Part shown: piece by piece, positions 43,400-55,360 of the stretch
Position numbering within the stretch: the first letter of the stretch is position 1
Layout of the letters: each line of letters starts with the position of its first letter
Assembly: GCA_930367215.1 (NCBI GenBank)
Contig: OV884060.1
Span: forward strand, 178,261,253 to 178,325,252
Origin: Pollenia angustigena
Lineage: Eukaryota; Arthropoda; Insecta; Diptera; Polleniidae
Direction: 5' to 3'
DNA length: 64,000 nt
Translations under genes and position numbers: made by a program
The notes under the pieces: generated by a model
The model's input: only the letters and a program-made list of their open reading frames with translations
The model's database searches: none
What the model was told of the DNA's origin: nothing

Positions 43400-44405
43400 A
43401 AAATTCTATTCGATAATTTTATTCGAAAGCACGGATTTGTCGGGGAAAAGCCAGATTTCCTTATCTTTAAGATATTTCAACATACAACAAAAAGTTTTTA
43501 GGCAAGAATTTATTGGCTTTGTTGTAAACGCATTTGAAGAGGCTTCAAAAGATATTGATGAAGTTGATGTGTCCATTGATGCGAAGGCACTATCATCAAT
43601 AGTTCTTAAAGCTTTGACAAATTTTGGTCTTGACCTAAAAAATTGTGTAGGAGATGGAACAGATGGGTGTCCTCTGATGTCAGCAGAAAATGGAGCTGCG
43701 CACAATTTCTGGAAAAGCGACAAATGCGAAACAAACGACTTGCTATTCCCATAAATCGAAAAACTCGACTCTAAAAAAAATATGTAGATCTTCAAAAAGA
43801 ATCAAGCCTTATCGAAATTTTAATCATGTGCCTTGAAGAAAAAAGAAATAAAGCCGAAGAACAATTTGAAGCGATTTTTGAAAAAGTTAAAGTTATTTAC
43901 GTTCAAATCGAGGTTCCAATCGAAAAGACAAGATTTTAACGAAATAATCACATCCAAAATGTTGAAGATTACTACCGAGTTGTAGGTTACATTCCTCTTA
44001 TTGAATTTGTTTTAGAAGATCTCATAGCAACTTTCCCAATAGATATCCCAAATGTATTGAAAATACCTAAACTTCTTCCCCAAAGTGTAATCAAGTCATA
44101 TACAGATACAAAACTGTTAAAACCACAACTCGCTGAAGAGCTGATTATATTTGATAAAAGAGATAAACACCTACTAAGATCTAAACTTGAGCCTGATATA
44201 TCAGATAACGTTGTAGATGCTTTAATAAACTGTGTGATGAAAATATCTACCCAAATCTAAGAAAAATATTTAAAATTTTCGTTTTAATGCTCGTCAGTAA
44301 AGTTACGAGCGGGAGGTCATTTCCTACCCTTCGTCGAATAAAAACATGGCTCAGATCAACAATGACAACAATATCTAAATTTGCCTCACAAGGAAATCAT
44401 AAATT
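43400..44405 (+). pseudogene. hAT transposase pseudogene (ZMYM/DUF4371-like)
   Basis: Opens with KFYSIILFESTDLSGKSQI (the first catalytic Asp region has changed from the usual DESTD), continues with SLSLRYFNIQQK and VGDGTDGCPLMSAENGA (second acid region), then is broken by several stops and frameshifts from 43752. The C-terminal dimerisation part is still legible near 44235-44355: IYPNLRKIF, then FPTLRRIKTWLRSTM. A second, 5'-part copy lies at 59553-60090. A dead gene with no identifiable termini. Confidence 0.7.
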
Positions 44406-44438
44406 GCTTATTTAAAAAGATTAATGTATATTGAACTG

Positions 44439-46192
44439 TAGCTCGTTTCTGTATTTCTCGCATCGTAAAATTTCTTACATGAAGTGTGAAACAAAAAATT
44501 CCATCGTTTCTCGATTTATGAGATAAAAGTGTTTCTGTATGCGAAAACAGACACAACAAATTCCGTTTATACTGGAATATTTCCAGTAATTAAGTGTCAA
44601 ATAAAAGCGAAACGTCAACAAAAGAAATAAATATAATAAAAACAGGGCTGCCAGATTTGACGAGTTATCGTCATCTTGACGATTTTTTGTTCCGATATTA
44701 ACAAAGTGACGTTTTGATGATTTTCTCTAAAAAAGTGACGAAAGCAAAAACAAAATCAAAAATATTTTATAATTTTGTTGTTACTTTCTATAGAAATTCA
44801 TCTTGAATTTTTAAATTTCAAACACTTCTATTTTGTGGCGTTGAAAATTGAAAAAAAAAATATGAATGTCTGTAGAAAGCAACAACAAATTTATAAAATA
44901 TTTTTGATTTTGTTTTTGCTTTTATTGAAATTGTTGGCGTTGCATTTTACACTATAAGCTCCTTAGTCTTCGAATGAAGATAATTGTAAATATTTTTATA
45001 TGTTTGTTTATTGGAAAAAAAGATATCTTTAGAAACAAGGGTTAAATTTTTATATTTATCCGGCAAGAAAGAAATTTGTTTGTCTCCCAGTAAAAACTTT
45101 TTCAAAATGTATAGCTTCTTTCACTCGTTATTTAGTAGCTTTCTTCCATAAGAACTTCGATAACTACTTATTAGATAAAAAAAAATGACTTACTTTTGAA
45201 TTTGTTCATTTTGGCACAACCCTTGTAAAATTCATTAGTTTTTCAGTAGAATTGTATGTAGTGCTTTTATGTGTTTCTGATTACTTAACATATTATTTTG
45301 TAGGCGAAGATTTTACCGGCTCATAAACCGTTTATTTATGAGCCGATTTTTTTAATTTTAACTACCAGGTATTCTACTAAGTCTTTTTCAGGTAAAAAAG
45401 AAAAAGATTATAGGAATAGGTAAATTAAAGATTTATATCTCAGCCATTTGTAAACCGATATAGTTAAATTTCAATAATATACTATTTCGGACTACATACG
45501 ATATAAATATTAAACAACGTTGTCACTATCAATTCCATAAAAACCCAGAATATTTATAATACTGTTATCAAAGCTATAAAGAAAATAAATAATTTTTTAA
45601 AAAATAATCCTCCAGCTTAACAAAATAAATATAAATTTAGTGAAATTATTAAATACCCATGAACTTTAATTATGCTTTTGTTTGATTATTTTTTAATAAA
45701 AGTCGAAACAAATTTGTTTAAAATTGACACAAAATTATCTGGCAGCACTGATTAAAACCAAAACAAGAAAAGGCTAAAAAAGATTTAAAATAACAAAATA
45801 TAACAATTGTTTTTTGTTTATTTTCATCATATAAATTATGCATTCATCATTTATATTCCTTTTTTATTTTTTTTTTTAAAATAGTATATAAACATATTTT
45901 AAATTGAAAATATCTACATTTTGTTTTTCTCGCCACCAATTTCAAATGTGACTTATTTTGACAGTTCTTGAAAGAAACTTTTCGCAAAATATTGTTATAG
46001 AAACACTTTTTCTCGCATCCTTCCAATAATTGCTGGAAAATTATTTAAATGACAGATTATTCTCGCAAAAAAAAGATACAGAAACACTTGTGTGAGAAAA
46101 CCCATTTTTTGTTTCATTTCACACTATTTTTGTTGCAATTCACACGTTTCATGCGAAAAGTTTTACGATGTGAGAAATACAGAAACGGGCTA
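44439..46192. mobile_element. 1.75-kb element, 'TAGCTCGTTTCTGTATTTCTC' type ends
   Basis: Left end TAGCTCGTTTCTGTATTTCT and right-end complement TAGCCCGTTTCTGTATTTCT, followed inside by further matching 'acatcgtaaaa' sequence. A 3-bp repeat ctg flanks it (44436-44438 and 46193-46195). Contains an inverted pair at 44736-44808/44860-44930 and an 11-bp perfect stem cggctcataaa/tttatgagccg at 45318-45347. No transposase. Confidence 0.55.
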
Positions 46193-46363
46193 CTGATCTT
46201 ATGTTTTATTTAACCTTTTTGTTTAGTTTTTTTGGACAAAATTTCTTCATCCCACCACGGGATGGGCATTTTAGTATTGATAATGAAAATAATTTTTTTA
46301 GGCCATTTTTCCATACACACAATATATGGTATATTTATTGTTTATATATGCTATATATTTTAG

Positions 46364-46479
46364 CCCCCACGTTCATAAATGATTATAAAATTTAATAAAC
46401 GTTTATTAAGGAAAATATTCATAGAAAATTTGGTTTTCAAGCCTTTATTAAATTTAAAATATTTTTATGAATACAGGCA
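46364..46479. mobile_element. 116-bp MITE, copy 2
   Basis: Same length and ends as 14573-14688 (CCCCCACGTTCATAAA ... TATGAATACAGGCA). Right flank TTAA is intact, left flank reads TTAG. Confidence 0.6.
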
Positions 46480-47289
46480 TTAATACATAAAATAAGCAAC
46501 TGTATAACAAAAATGTAAAGCTTTTTTTTGGGTTTAATGAAATAAATTTTAAGTTTAAAGTGCGAGTTGATTAACATAATGGAAAAATATCTTGTGCAAC
46601 TTTAATAGCTCGTTCCGCGCATATATTACAACGCTGCTGAAAATTATCACTGTTTCATATATACGGCAAACAACTCATCTATCACAACATCTATCATTTG
46701 CCATTAAAATTTAGTTTATTAAAAAACCCGCGAAATAGAGTCGCGATTTTTTTTGCGCCCTTCTTCCGTACAAATGGTAAGATCTTGTTATATTCATGAA
46801 ATTATTAGAAAATACTTAAAAAAGTAATACGAAAAAGTAATACATAATTTCTTAATATTTTTTCACGGTCCATACGGCTATGCGATTAAGAACTTGATAT
46901 TCGCAAAAATTGCAAAAAGTACTTACTCTAATACACATATTGTTTTTAATAAACTTTTAAAAACAAATTTGTTACTTATTTGTATCATACAAAATTCCCC
47001 CCCCCCCCCCTACCCCGTAAGGCTCGTGCTGGATCCGCGCCTGGCACAGACATACATATAAGTTTGTCAGTCCGTTTCTAATTTCTTCAATATTTTTACA
47101 TTATTGCATTTTCAATACCGTTTTTGGTTTATTTCCTTTATAATAAACCTCTAGAGCTTTTCAATGAGATAATGGTAAAAAAGAACGGCTGTAAGATGCA
47201 GTAAATTAATTTTCATTTTTAGTAATTGATATATGTATTATAATTCATTAAAAGCCCAAATACGAAAACCGCTAAATCGAAAAGCCGAA
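46480..47289. other. No gene recognised
   Basis: A C11 homopolymer at 46997-47007 followed by 'taccccgtaaggctcgtgct', a GC-rich patch typical of some fly repeats, is the only landmark. Confidence 0.4.
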
Positions 47290-47390
47290 TAGCTAACTAA
47301 AGCTTGTATGCATAGACGACCTTCGACAGGGCGCTGGGACTTTCTGCTCTATTGCATAACAAGCACCGCCTGCGCCAATAAAAGCTTCTA
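47290..47390. repeat. Diverged single 82-bp foldback unit
   Basis: Matches the 82-bp unit of 20868-21330 ('gctaactaaagctt', 'tagacgaccttcg', 'gggcgct') at reduced identity. Confidence 0.55.
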
Positions 47391-47394
47391 AAGG

Positions 47395-47765
47395 AAATTC
47401 GGGATGGTTTGTATACCGTTTTTGGATATCGTATTTTTCGCTCGGATATTGTGGTGTTGCAATATACGTTACGAACCATATTTCCTGTAAACTTATATCT
47501 TCCTTTTCTAAAAGTAACGACACTGAACATATTTTTGTCGAATTAAGCTTTTGCGGTAGTAAAATTTTATTGGGTTGCGTTAACAGGTCGAATAGAAGTA
47601 TAAGGCTAGATATCCTTATAGAAAGACTTGAAATTTTGTCGGCAACATACTCTGATATCATAATTTCAGGTGATTTATTATGGTTATGTTGACTTTTGAC
47701 TTGTTCTCCGTAAATGTACCTAGACCTACACACTACACAGCCACCTCATCCACGTTATTGGACTT
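47395..47765 (+). pseudogene. Endonuclease domain of a CR1/Daphne-like LINE, split from its RT
   Basis: The plus strand reads GYCGVAIYVTNHISCKLIS, then ELSFCGSKILLGCVNRSN and LDILIERLEILSATYSD with IIISGD, the GDFN region of AP-type LINE endonucleases. After a frameshift it has TSSTLLDLFL. Downstream the element is cut at about 47768 by the fly repeat and resumes near 51230 with the last endonuclease strand (KHNAIFLSYSF) and the RT. The 146-codon minus-strand frame over this region is only its shadow. Confidence 0.7.
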
Positions 47766-47798
47766 GTTTTTATACCCTTCTCCGAATGTCAGAGGGTA

Positions 47799-48988
47799 CA
47801 GTAGTATTGACTTAGCTGCACAATCTTCTTTGCACGATTTTTTGTGCAGGTAAATCAAAAATGCAGTTATCTTAAATGCATTTAACTGCCTTAATGTACA
47901 GGTACACAATTGTGGTTACCTGTACAAAAGTGCAGCTAAAGTAAAGTGTTTGATTTAAAAGTAAAATAAAAATATTTATTTTTTAATACATAAATTTATA
48001 TTTTATTAAAATTGTATTTCAACCCAGCTAGCACTTTCAATCGTCAATGAGTCTACTGGGAATCTCACAAAGAGTGATCGTCGACGAGCTCATTTTTTAT
48101 TTGTAGACAATACCTCGCACGGGAGAAACTGTTACACGTGCTGATTTTTATAAGAGATTTTTCCATAACGCAGCAAAAAACGCTTATATTAATCTTAAAG
48201 AGAATCGTTTATGATGTATATAGAGATTATCTAACGAGTCTTTCAAAAAGCATGCCAAGAGTCAAATGAGACTCATGTAGGTATTATTTAACAACTCGTG
48301 AAATGCTCAGCCGTATGACTAAGCTTCCTAGATAAGGGCCGGGTTTTTTTTTTAAATTGTATTGGAAATAGCATTTGCATAATTCAAAAAAGTTTTTATT
48401 GAGGTAGCTAGTAATTCAGATGTTTTTGTTTTTGTTACTCGTCAGATAATCATCAGAAGATTATTTTAGGAGTTGTATAACAAACAAATTTTTTATAAAA
48501 GAAACATTAAAAAACAATGAGAATTCACAAAGAACATACAAATTTATGGAGGGAAAAAACAAAATAATTGCGATTTATATTTTTATAAACAGCTTAAATT
48601 GGATATTTATGTGAAAAAGTGGCCACCATATATTTATATGTGTGCAGCTAACTTTGATGTTTTGTATGAAAATATTTTAAAGCTGCCCAAAAATATGAAA
48701 AATGTGCAGGTATACAAAATGCACGTACTCAAGGATTTTGAGGAATAATTCCAGAAAATATGTATTTTAGGCAGTTAAGTCAAAGTGCAGCTAACTTTGA
48801 TTTTTTGTATGAAAATAATTTTAAAATGCCAAAAATGTTGTGCATTTATTTTAAATGTGCAGGTATAGAAAGTGCACTTAAAAAAGGAATTTGTATGGAA
48901 TTAGAAAGAATAATTCCAAAAATGATTAATTTTGTGCAGTTAAGTCAAAAGTGCACGTAAACAAAAGGCAGTTAAGTCAAAACTACTG
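47799..48988. mobile_element. pogo/Tigger-type MITE
   Basis: Ends CAGTAGTATTGACTTAGCTG and (complement) CAGTAGTTTTGACTTAACTG, with TA at 47797-47798 and 48989-48990. CAGT...CTTAGCTGC is the style of pogo termini. Internal direct repeats ('gtgcagctaactttgat' at 48642 and 48785). No transposase. Confidence 0.7.
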
Positions 48989-49680
48989 TATATATAACTT
49001 TGTCATTCCGTTTGTGTGTTCCACAATATTGATCCTACACCCTATAAAGTATATATATTTTGGGTCCTTATGAAAAGCGAAGTTCAAATCCGGTTGTCCG
49101 TCTGTCCGTGTGTATGTTGAAATGGGTTTTCCGAAGGCCCCAAAAATGATGGGGACTTATACTCCGTTTAAGTTTGCTATTGAAATTCAGCCAGATCGGT
49201 CCAATAATGAAGGAGATATGCGCAAAAAACCACGACTACCTCTAATTTTTTCCAAAAATCCCTTGTTGTTGTATTTTTTTCTTGAGAACTGCAAGAGCCA
49301 AAGTATGCAAATTAGGTGCAAACGTTAAGATTATCCAAATAAAGCATCCGACAAAATGTGAGCGGGATTGAAGATGTGGGCGTGGTACCTCCCGTACAAA
49401 AAATATCAAAAATTGTATAAAAGCATGCATTTTTGGACTCTTATATGACCTATGGTTACGCCTTATATATCAAGAAATCTTTAGTAGAAAATATTTTCTG
49501 AAAATTTCAGAAAATCTTCGAATCTTGGTTTTTTAAAAAGAAAATTTTTTTTAATATTTTTATTTTTTTATGTTCTAAACACGATTTAAAAAAAAAATAT
49601 TTACCAGTTTTCGCTTTTTAAATTTAATTTATAATGAAGTTTTAAGTATGTATTGTAAATATGTATGTATGTATGTATAT

Positions 49681-51082
49681 TAGAACGACTCACCAAAAAA
49701 AGTGCTCGATGTACCCTCCTAAAAATGAACCTTGGACTTTTTTAAGATGACATTTTAAATATTTCGGCTCCAGCTTTAACCTCTCGTGAGCTGGACCAGT
49801 TTGAAAAAGGGTCTAGTTTTGCATGTTTTGTGAATTTGAGAATCTGTTTCCTTACCAACATATGCAAATTGGGAATCGTAAGAAAGGTTTTTTTAAGGCG
49901 CGTCCAACTGTATATACAATTTGTCCAAGGGCGATCATCCATGTCCTTATTTTTAAGGATTTCCTGTAAAAAAAAAAACGGTTTTTGAATTTTTTGTTCG
50001 GGGTTGTTTGTAATAAAAGTGCCAAATTAACATATTTTAATCTTTAGTCGATTTAATTAAATACTTGTCTCAGCTTTTTTTGAAATTCGTGCTAGTTCGC
50101 GTTTTGACAAAAATGCAATGGGGTGGTAACCCTTCGTTTTAAATAGGGCAATATGGGTATCAAATTTTATCTTTTGCCAAGTATATCATCTTTGTATGTA
50201 AATAATTTAGATTTTTGCAAATTAGATGCATTTTACACGGTGCTCTGGAATATATATAAATGCATTTTTTTAGTAACTCTAATATGATAGCGGATTTAGT
50301 TTCTAGATCATGTATGGATGAAAATAGGACTAAAGGAAGTAAAAAAGAAATGATCCACGACCTTAATTTGCAAAAAAAATATGCCGCCAAAAAGTCGTGG
50401 ATAATTTCTTTTTTTCTTTCTTTAGTCCTATTTTCATCCATACATGATCTAGAGACTAAATCCGCTATCATATTAGAGTTACTAAAAAAATGCATTTATA
50501 TATATTCCAGAGCACCGTGTAAAATGCATCTAATTTGCAAAAATCTAAATTATTTACATACAAAGATGATACACTTGGCAAAAGATAAAATTTGATACCC
50601 ATATTGCCCTATTTAAAACGAAAGGTTCCCACCCCATTGCATTTTTGTCATAACGCGAACTAGCACGAATTTCAAAAAAAGCTGAGACACGTATTTAATT
50701 AAATCGACTAAAGATTAAAATATGTTAATTTGGCACTTTTATTACAAACAACCCCGAACAAAAAATTCAAAAACCTTTTTTTTTACAGAAAATCCTTAAA
50801 AATAAGGACATGGATGATCGTCCTTGGACAAATTGTATATACAGTTGGACGCGCCTTAAAAAACCTTTCTTACGATACCCAATTTGCATATGTTGGTAAG
50901 GAAACAGATTCTCAAATTAACAAAACATGCAAAACTAGACCCTTTTTCAAACTGGTCCAGCTCACGAGAGGTCAAAGCTGGAGCCGAAATATTTAAAATG
51001 TCATCTTAAAAAAGTCCAAGGTTCATTTTTAGGAGGGTACATCGAGCACGAATTTTGCTTCCATACAACTTGAGTCGCTCTA
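49681..51082. mobile_element. 1.4-kb near-perfect palindromic element
   Basis: Arms 49681-50370 and 50390-51082 are inverted copies ('gtgctcgatgtaccctccta' at both ends), giving identical 111-residue frames on opposite strands that are artefacts of the symmetry. An 8-bp direct repeat atgtatat flanks it (49673-49680 and 51083-51090), though the left copy lies in a tatg microsatellite. The left tip has a ~15-bp deletion relative to the right tip. Confidence 0.7.
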
Positions 51083-51229
51083 ATGTATATGTAAAAATTA
51101 TTTAGTTTTTGTCTAGTTGCTCTGTATTCTGCTCGCACAATGGTGAATGGTATATAAGATTCGGCACAGCCGAATATAGCACTCTTATTTGATCGTTACT
51201 AAAAGGGAAAATATACTTCATTATGAATA

Positions 51230-52940
51230 AATATCAGCGTCTTCTTTTTCTAAACATAATGCAATTTTTCTTTCTTATAGTTTTTCAACTCCGGAACAGG
51301 ATCAAAGCTATAGCTTTCGTAACTTAAATAATATTGATTACCAAAATGACAATATGGCATTGAACATACAATTTCGCATTCAATATACGTTTTAGCAAAT
51401 GTTGACGTAAAACTAAAGTCCTTAAATTATTCGATTCTTATGATTTACGACCAAAGCGTTCCTATTACGACCAAACGGCTTAAAACCGGCAGTAAGCCTT
51501 GGTTTACCAATGAAATTAAATTAATGATTGAGCATCGTGATAGAATGCATAGATTATGGAAGCGTTATAGAACTTCAGAATATCTGCAAGAAAGGCTGTG
51601 GGATAACAAAATACGACATAATAAGACGTCTTATTACCATAAAAAATTTAACACTGGTGTGGGCAGCAAGAAAACTTGGAAGTGTATAAAAGAAATTTGT
51701 ATTGGTAAAAAAGGGCATCAACAAGTCGTTTATGTTAATCCGATCAATGATCATTTCGTTAATGTACCATATCCTAATGTCACAAATAACTTTTATAATC
51801 AAAACTAAATAGCTTTTAATCCTGCAGATAAGTTTTTTTTGTATCATGTTGCTGATAATGATGTTATAATGGCCTTCCATGCAATTAAGTTTGACTCAAT
51901 TGGTTTGGATGGTTTGGATCCCAAATTTATAAGGATAATACTGCCATGGATAGTTCCATATTTAACTCACTTGTTTAAAACTATTTTCATGACCAGCACT
52001 TTTCCAATAACTTGGAAACGTGCCAAAATTATTCCAGTCCCTAAAAGTTGCTATTCTATCTTACTTTTCCAAGGTCTTTGAACACTTAATGCATAAACGA
52101 ATATACAGGTATGTGAATGTCAAAAATTTGTTAACGGATCGTCAATCCGGTTTCAGAACACGACGAAGCTGTATTACATTTTTGGTTGATGTAGTAGAAG
52201 AAGTTAGGAGTAACTTAGATGATGGCAAATTAGCGTTTTTGATACTTCTAGACCATTCAAAGGCATTTGATACCGTTCATCATTCTACCCTTTGTATGGA
52301 ACTTTTGAATCAGTTTTGCTTCTCTTCACTTGCTGTTAAATTGATTCAATCTTACCTTATGGGCAGAAGCCAGTCAGTTGTTAATAATATGCTTACTTAT
52401 CGCTCTCTACCAGTCCCTAGAGGTATACAACAGGGGTCAATTCTCGGTCCACTATTATAGAGTCCATATGCTCATGATCTACCAAAACAACTTCGTTTTT
52501 GTAATTTACAGATGTATGCTGATGGTGTTCAGTTAAACCTTAGCAGTACCAAGGAATTAATCGTCACCAAGTTAAATGTACTGAATTCTGACTTGAACAA
52601 TATTTTTGTGTGGGCTTCTGCAAATGGTTTGAAAATAAATCCAAACAAGTTAATTTTCTTGGCAATTTCTAGGAATAACACAAGAATGAAAATGAATTTT
52701 ATGTTTCAATTGGACACTCAAGAATTGAACTAGTAAAAACCGTAAGAAATTTAGGTGTCATTTTCAACAAAACTTTAAATTGGTCCGACCATAGTAATCA
52801 AGTATGTGGTAAAATATACGTTATGTTGCGTGATTTGTGGGCCACGCAACATTTCCATTTCACCCCTCTACTCTATTATACGGCTCTGAAATCTTTGCCG
52901 GATGTTCCTCTATAGATAAGAGGAAGCTTAACATCACTTA
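51230..52940 (+). pseudogene. CR1/Daphne-like LINE: endonuclease end and reverse transcriptase
   Basis: In order: KHNAIFLSYSFSTPEQ (endonuclease end), linker with SKPWFTNEIKLMIEHRDR, then after a frameshift and a short gap IIPVPKS, LLTDRQSGFRTRRSCIT, LILLDHSKAFDTVHHS (motif A), PRGIQQGSILGPLL (motif B, with Gln for the usual Pro), MYADGVQL (motif C, YADG instead of YADD) and RNLGVIFNKTLNW. The second catalytic Asp is lost, and there are stops and frameshifts. The 3' end is missing after about 52940. Same family as 4489-5423. Confidence 0.75.
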
Positions 52941-52959
52941 AGGTAGAGGTACATAACAC

Positions 52960-53600
52960 GCGTTAGAGCGCGCGCGCTCTTTAGACTTCAGTCAAAAAAA
53001 GTTAAACTAGTGTATTTTCATTTATCAAGCTACATGCAAAATATTTTGATGCGTTTGCTCCAGAAAGTTGGTTAACTTTGAACTTTTTCACGCTTTGTGT
53101 ATTTTTGACAATTAATCAGCTGACAATAAAAAGAATAATTTACCAAAATTGTGAATCATAAAAGAAAAACTTATTGAAGTGATTAAAAACATACAATACT
53201 TCGTTACTTTATTATAGAAAAGCCCTCACTAACATTTTCCTTACTTTACATGAAGGAAGAAGGAAAAAATTTAATAAAAATTGTAGTATTGGTGTTGCGA
53301 TTTTTTTAAACGCAGTTTATTATTAAATTGTTTAGAAAATTTAATAAAAAACTTCGTTTAAAAAAAATCGCGACTACAAGACTATAATTTTTATTAAGTT
53401 TTTCCTTCTTCTGTAAAGTAAGGAAAACTTTAGTTAGGGCTTTTCTATATTAAAGTAACGATTTATATAAAAATAATTAATTCAATAAAATAAAAAAATC
53501 TTGATATACTTTCGAATCCGTTTTCAATGTACAAATAAGTAAACAAATAAAAAACAGCTGACAGTGATGGCTTTTGTAACGCGCATTGTGTAACTTGCAA
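52960..53600. repeat. Inverted-repeat element
   Basis: 53205-53330 pairs with 53340-53465 ('agaaaagccctcactaa' with 'ttagttagggcttttct'; 'tttaaacg' arms). 'gcgttagagcgcgcgcgctc' at 52963 is unusually GC-rich and the partner 'gtaacgcgcattgtgt' at 53576 hints that the full element spans 52950-53600. Confidence 0.55.
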
Positions 53601-53619
53601 TTTTTCATGCGCTCAAGTT

Positions 53620-53831
53620 TTTAAACACACATAAGGTGATTAATAATGTAGGGAAATTATTCACAAAAACTAAGGATAGATTACTAAAGTCAGATAGGTC
53701 GAATTTAGTTTATAAGATTCATTGTGGTGGCAATGATAATGAACAATGTAGGAAAATATATGTAGGAACAACTGGGACAAAACTGAAAATTAGATTAAGT
53801 GGACATAAACATGACCAAAAATATAGGAACT
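53620..53831 (+). pseudogene. Penelope-like element: GIY-YIG endonuclease, N-terminal half
   Basis: The frame reads KLFTKTKDRLLKSDRSN, LVYKIHC, KIYVGTTGTKLKIRLSGHK. The VYK and YVG pair with the following Arg and the Cys cluster are the signature of the Penelope-like GIY-YIG nuclease. It is cut at the copia insertion after KYRN. The reverse transcriptase upstream is missing. Confidence 0.8.
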
Positions 53832-53991
53832 TGTTGGAAAAAGAGAATGAACTTTAATTTTATTACTTGTTTTATTATTTTATAAATGAAATCAATAATG
53901 TTTGTTTTTAATTGTAATATTTATTTTAAAAGTGGAAAATAAATTTTCAGTCGTTGACAGTTTTTAATAGAAAACACATCAATAACTAACA
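53832..53991 (+). repeat. copia 5' LTR
   Basis: 160 bp, TG...CA. Differs from the 3' LTR at about four or five sites, mainly in 'aaatgaaatc', 'tttattttaaa' and 'catcaataac'. Confidence 0.9.
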
Positions 53992-54006
53992 GGTTATGGG
54001 CCCCTT
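53992..54006 (+). promoter_or_regulatory. copia primer-binding site
   Basis: 'ggttatgggcccctt' abuts the 5' LTR and resembles the initiator-Met tRNA internal half used by copia-type elements. Confidence 0.6.
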
Positions 54007-54066
54007 CGCAAAATAAGTGCGTAAATTATTGAAAGTTTTAAGGCTCCATATATTTCAAGATTGCAG

Positions 54067-54690
54067 ATGTCTAACCACAATCAAATAGAGAAGCTTCGTG
54101 GAAGCGAAAATTATGAAGATTGGAAATTTACAGTTGAGGCGTATTTCCAAATGAAAGGTCTTTGGAATGCCGTCCTTGGCACAGAATCAATAGAGGATAA
54201 AAAGGTTCAAGCAAAAGCCGAGTTAATACTTTTGATCGATAAGATGGTTTATCCCCACACTCGTAATTGCAATAGTTCTCAAGAAGTTTGGAATACACTA
54301 AAAAAAATTTTTGAAGATAGCGGACTGGTAAGAAGAGTGGGATTAATCCAAAAATTTTGTTCTACAAAACTACAAAATTGTGTTAGCGTTGAAGAATATG
54401 TTAATGAAATTATAACGACAGCCCACAAATTAAGAGCCGCTGGTCTCAATGGTCTCGATGAAGAATGGGTTGGTTCAATGTTGTTAGCTGGATTACCAGA
54501 AGAATATAACCCAATGATAATGGCCATACAAAGCTCTGGAATTAAAATTACTGGTGATGCTATCAAATTGAAATTATTACAAGATGTCAAAAAGGAATCA
54601 ACAGAGATAGCTTTAGCTGGTCAAAAGAAAGTATTTAAAAATAAGGGACCAAAATGCTTCAATTGCAACCAATATGGACACATTGCCTTG
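54067..54690 (+). pseudogene. copia gag
   Basis: Begins MSNHNQIEKLRGSENYEDW, the usual UBN2-type start of copia gag (LxGxxNYxxW), and reaches the zinc knuckle KCFNCNQYGHIA, where a frameshift near 54690 removes the last Cys from this frame. The remaining frame (54654 on) supplies CHNKSTKS and the protease. It packages element RNA in the family. Start chosen at the ATG 75 bp after the LTR. Confidence 0.8.
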
Positions 54691-55360
54691 CCGCAAAATG
54701 TCATAACAAAAGTACGAAATCAAAATTTAAAAAAAATACAAACGCGATGTTGGGATGTTTTTCTGTACGAGAATTAAATAAAGATGAATGGTTTTTTGAT
54801 TCTGGAGCAACAGCACATATGTGTTCAAATTCAAAATATTTTAATAATAATTTCCAAGAAAAGAGCGCTGAGGTTACCATCGCTAATAACGAAACAATGC
54901 AAGTAAAGGGTATAGGCCAAGTTGAAATGACTACTATGATTGGAAAATATAAAGAAGAAAAGGTTATGTTTCGTGAAGTTCTCTATATACCGAACTTATA
55001 TGTCAATCTTTTGTCCGTTTCAAAAATAGTTCAAAGTGGTTATGAAATCGTATTTCATGAGAAAGGTTGCAAGGTTATAAACAATATTGGCAACATAATA
55101 GCAACGGGCGATATGATTAATGGTATGTTTAAATTAAATATAGCAAACAATAAAGTGCTTATTTCTGAAGATAAAACTCAAGAATACAACCTGTGGCATA
55201 AGCGTGTTGGGCATGTTAATGATAAAACTTTAAAGACTATGAATTCTGGTGCTGTTGTTGGTGTCAAATGTGAGATAAGCAGCCAAAATTATATTACTTG
55301 CTTAAAAGGTAAATTTTCAAGAAATCCTTTTAAGAATTCAGGAACACGATCACATGAAAT
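54691..55360 (+). pseudogene. copia protease and integrase zinc region
   Basis: EWFFDSGATAHMC contains the aspartic protease DSGA. A GAG-pre-integrase segment YNLWHKRVGHVNDKTLKTM follows (His of the HHCC finger), then TCLKGKFSRNPF (Cys part). The frame becomes foreign after SRSHEIL at about 55360, where the integrase catalytic core should begin. Confidence 0.8.

Larger units (their letters stand above)
47771..51190. repeat. Dispersed fly repeat, interrupted twice
   Basis: Starts 'atacccttctccgaatgtca' and ends 'aagattcggcacagccgaat' + 'atagcactc', the characteristic ends of the commonest fly repeat, with 'ttgtccgtctgtccgtgtg' at 49100. It is interrupted by a pogo-type MITE (47799-48988) and a palindromic element (49681-51082), and it interrupts a LINE. 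Confidence 0.65.

Noticed and set aside
47293..47733. 146-codon minus-strand frame
   Set aside because: It is the shadow of a LINE endonuclease read on the plus strand (CGVAIYV, KILLGCV, IIISGD), which has clear domain identity.
50160..50595. Two identical 111-residue frames on opposite strands
   Set aside because: They are the same sequence seen twice because of the palindrome at 49681-51082; composition is not protein-like.
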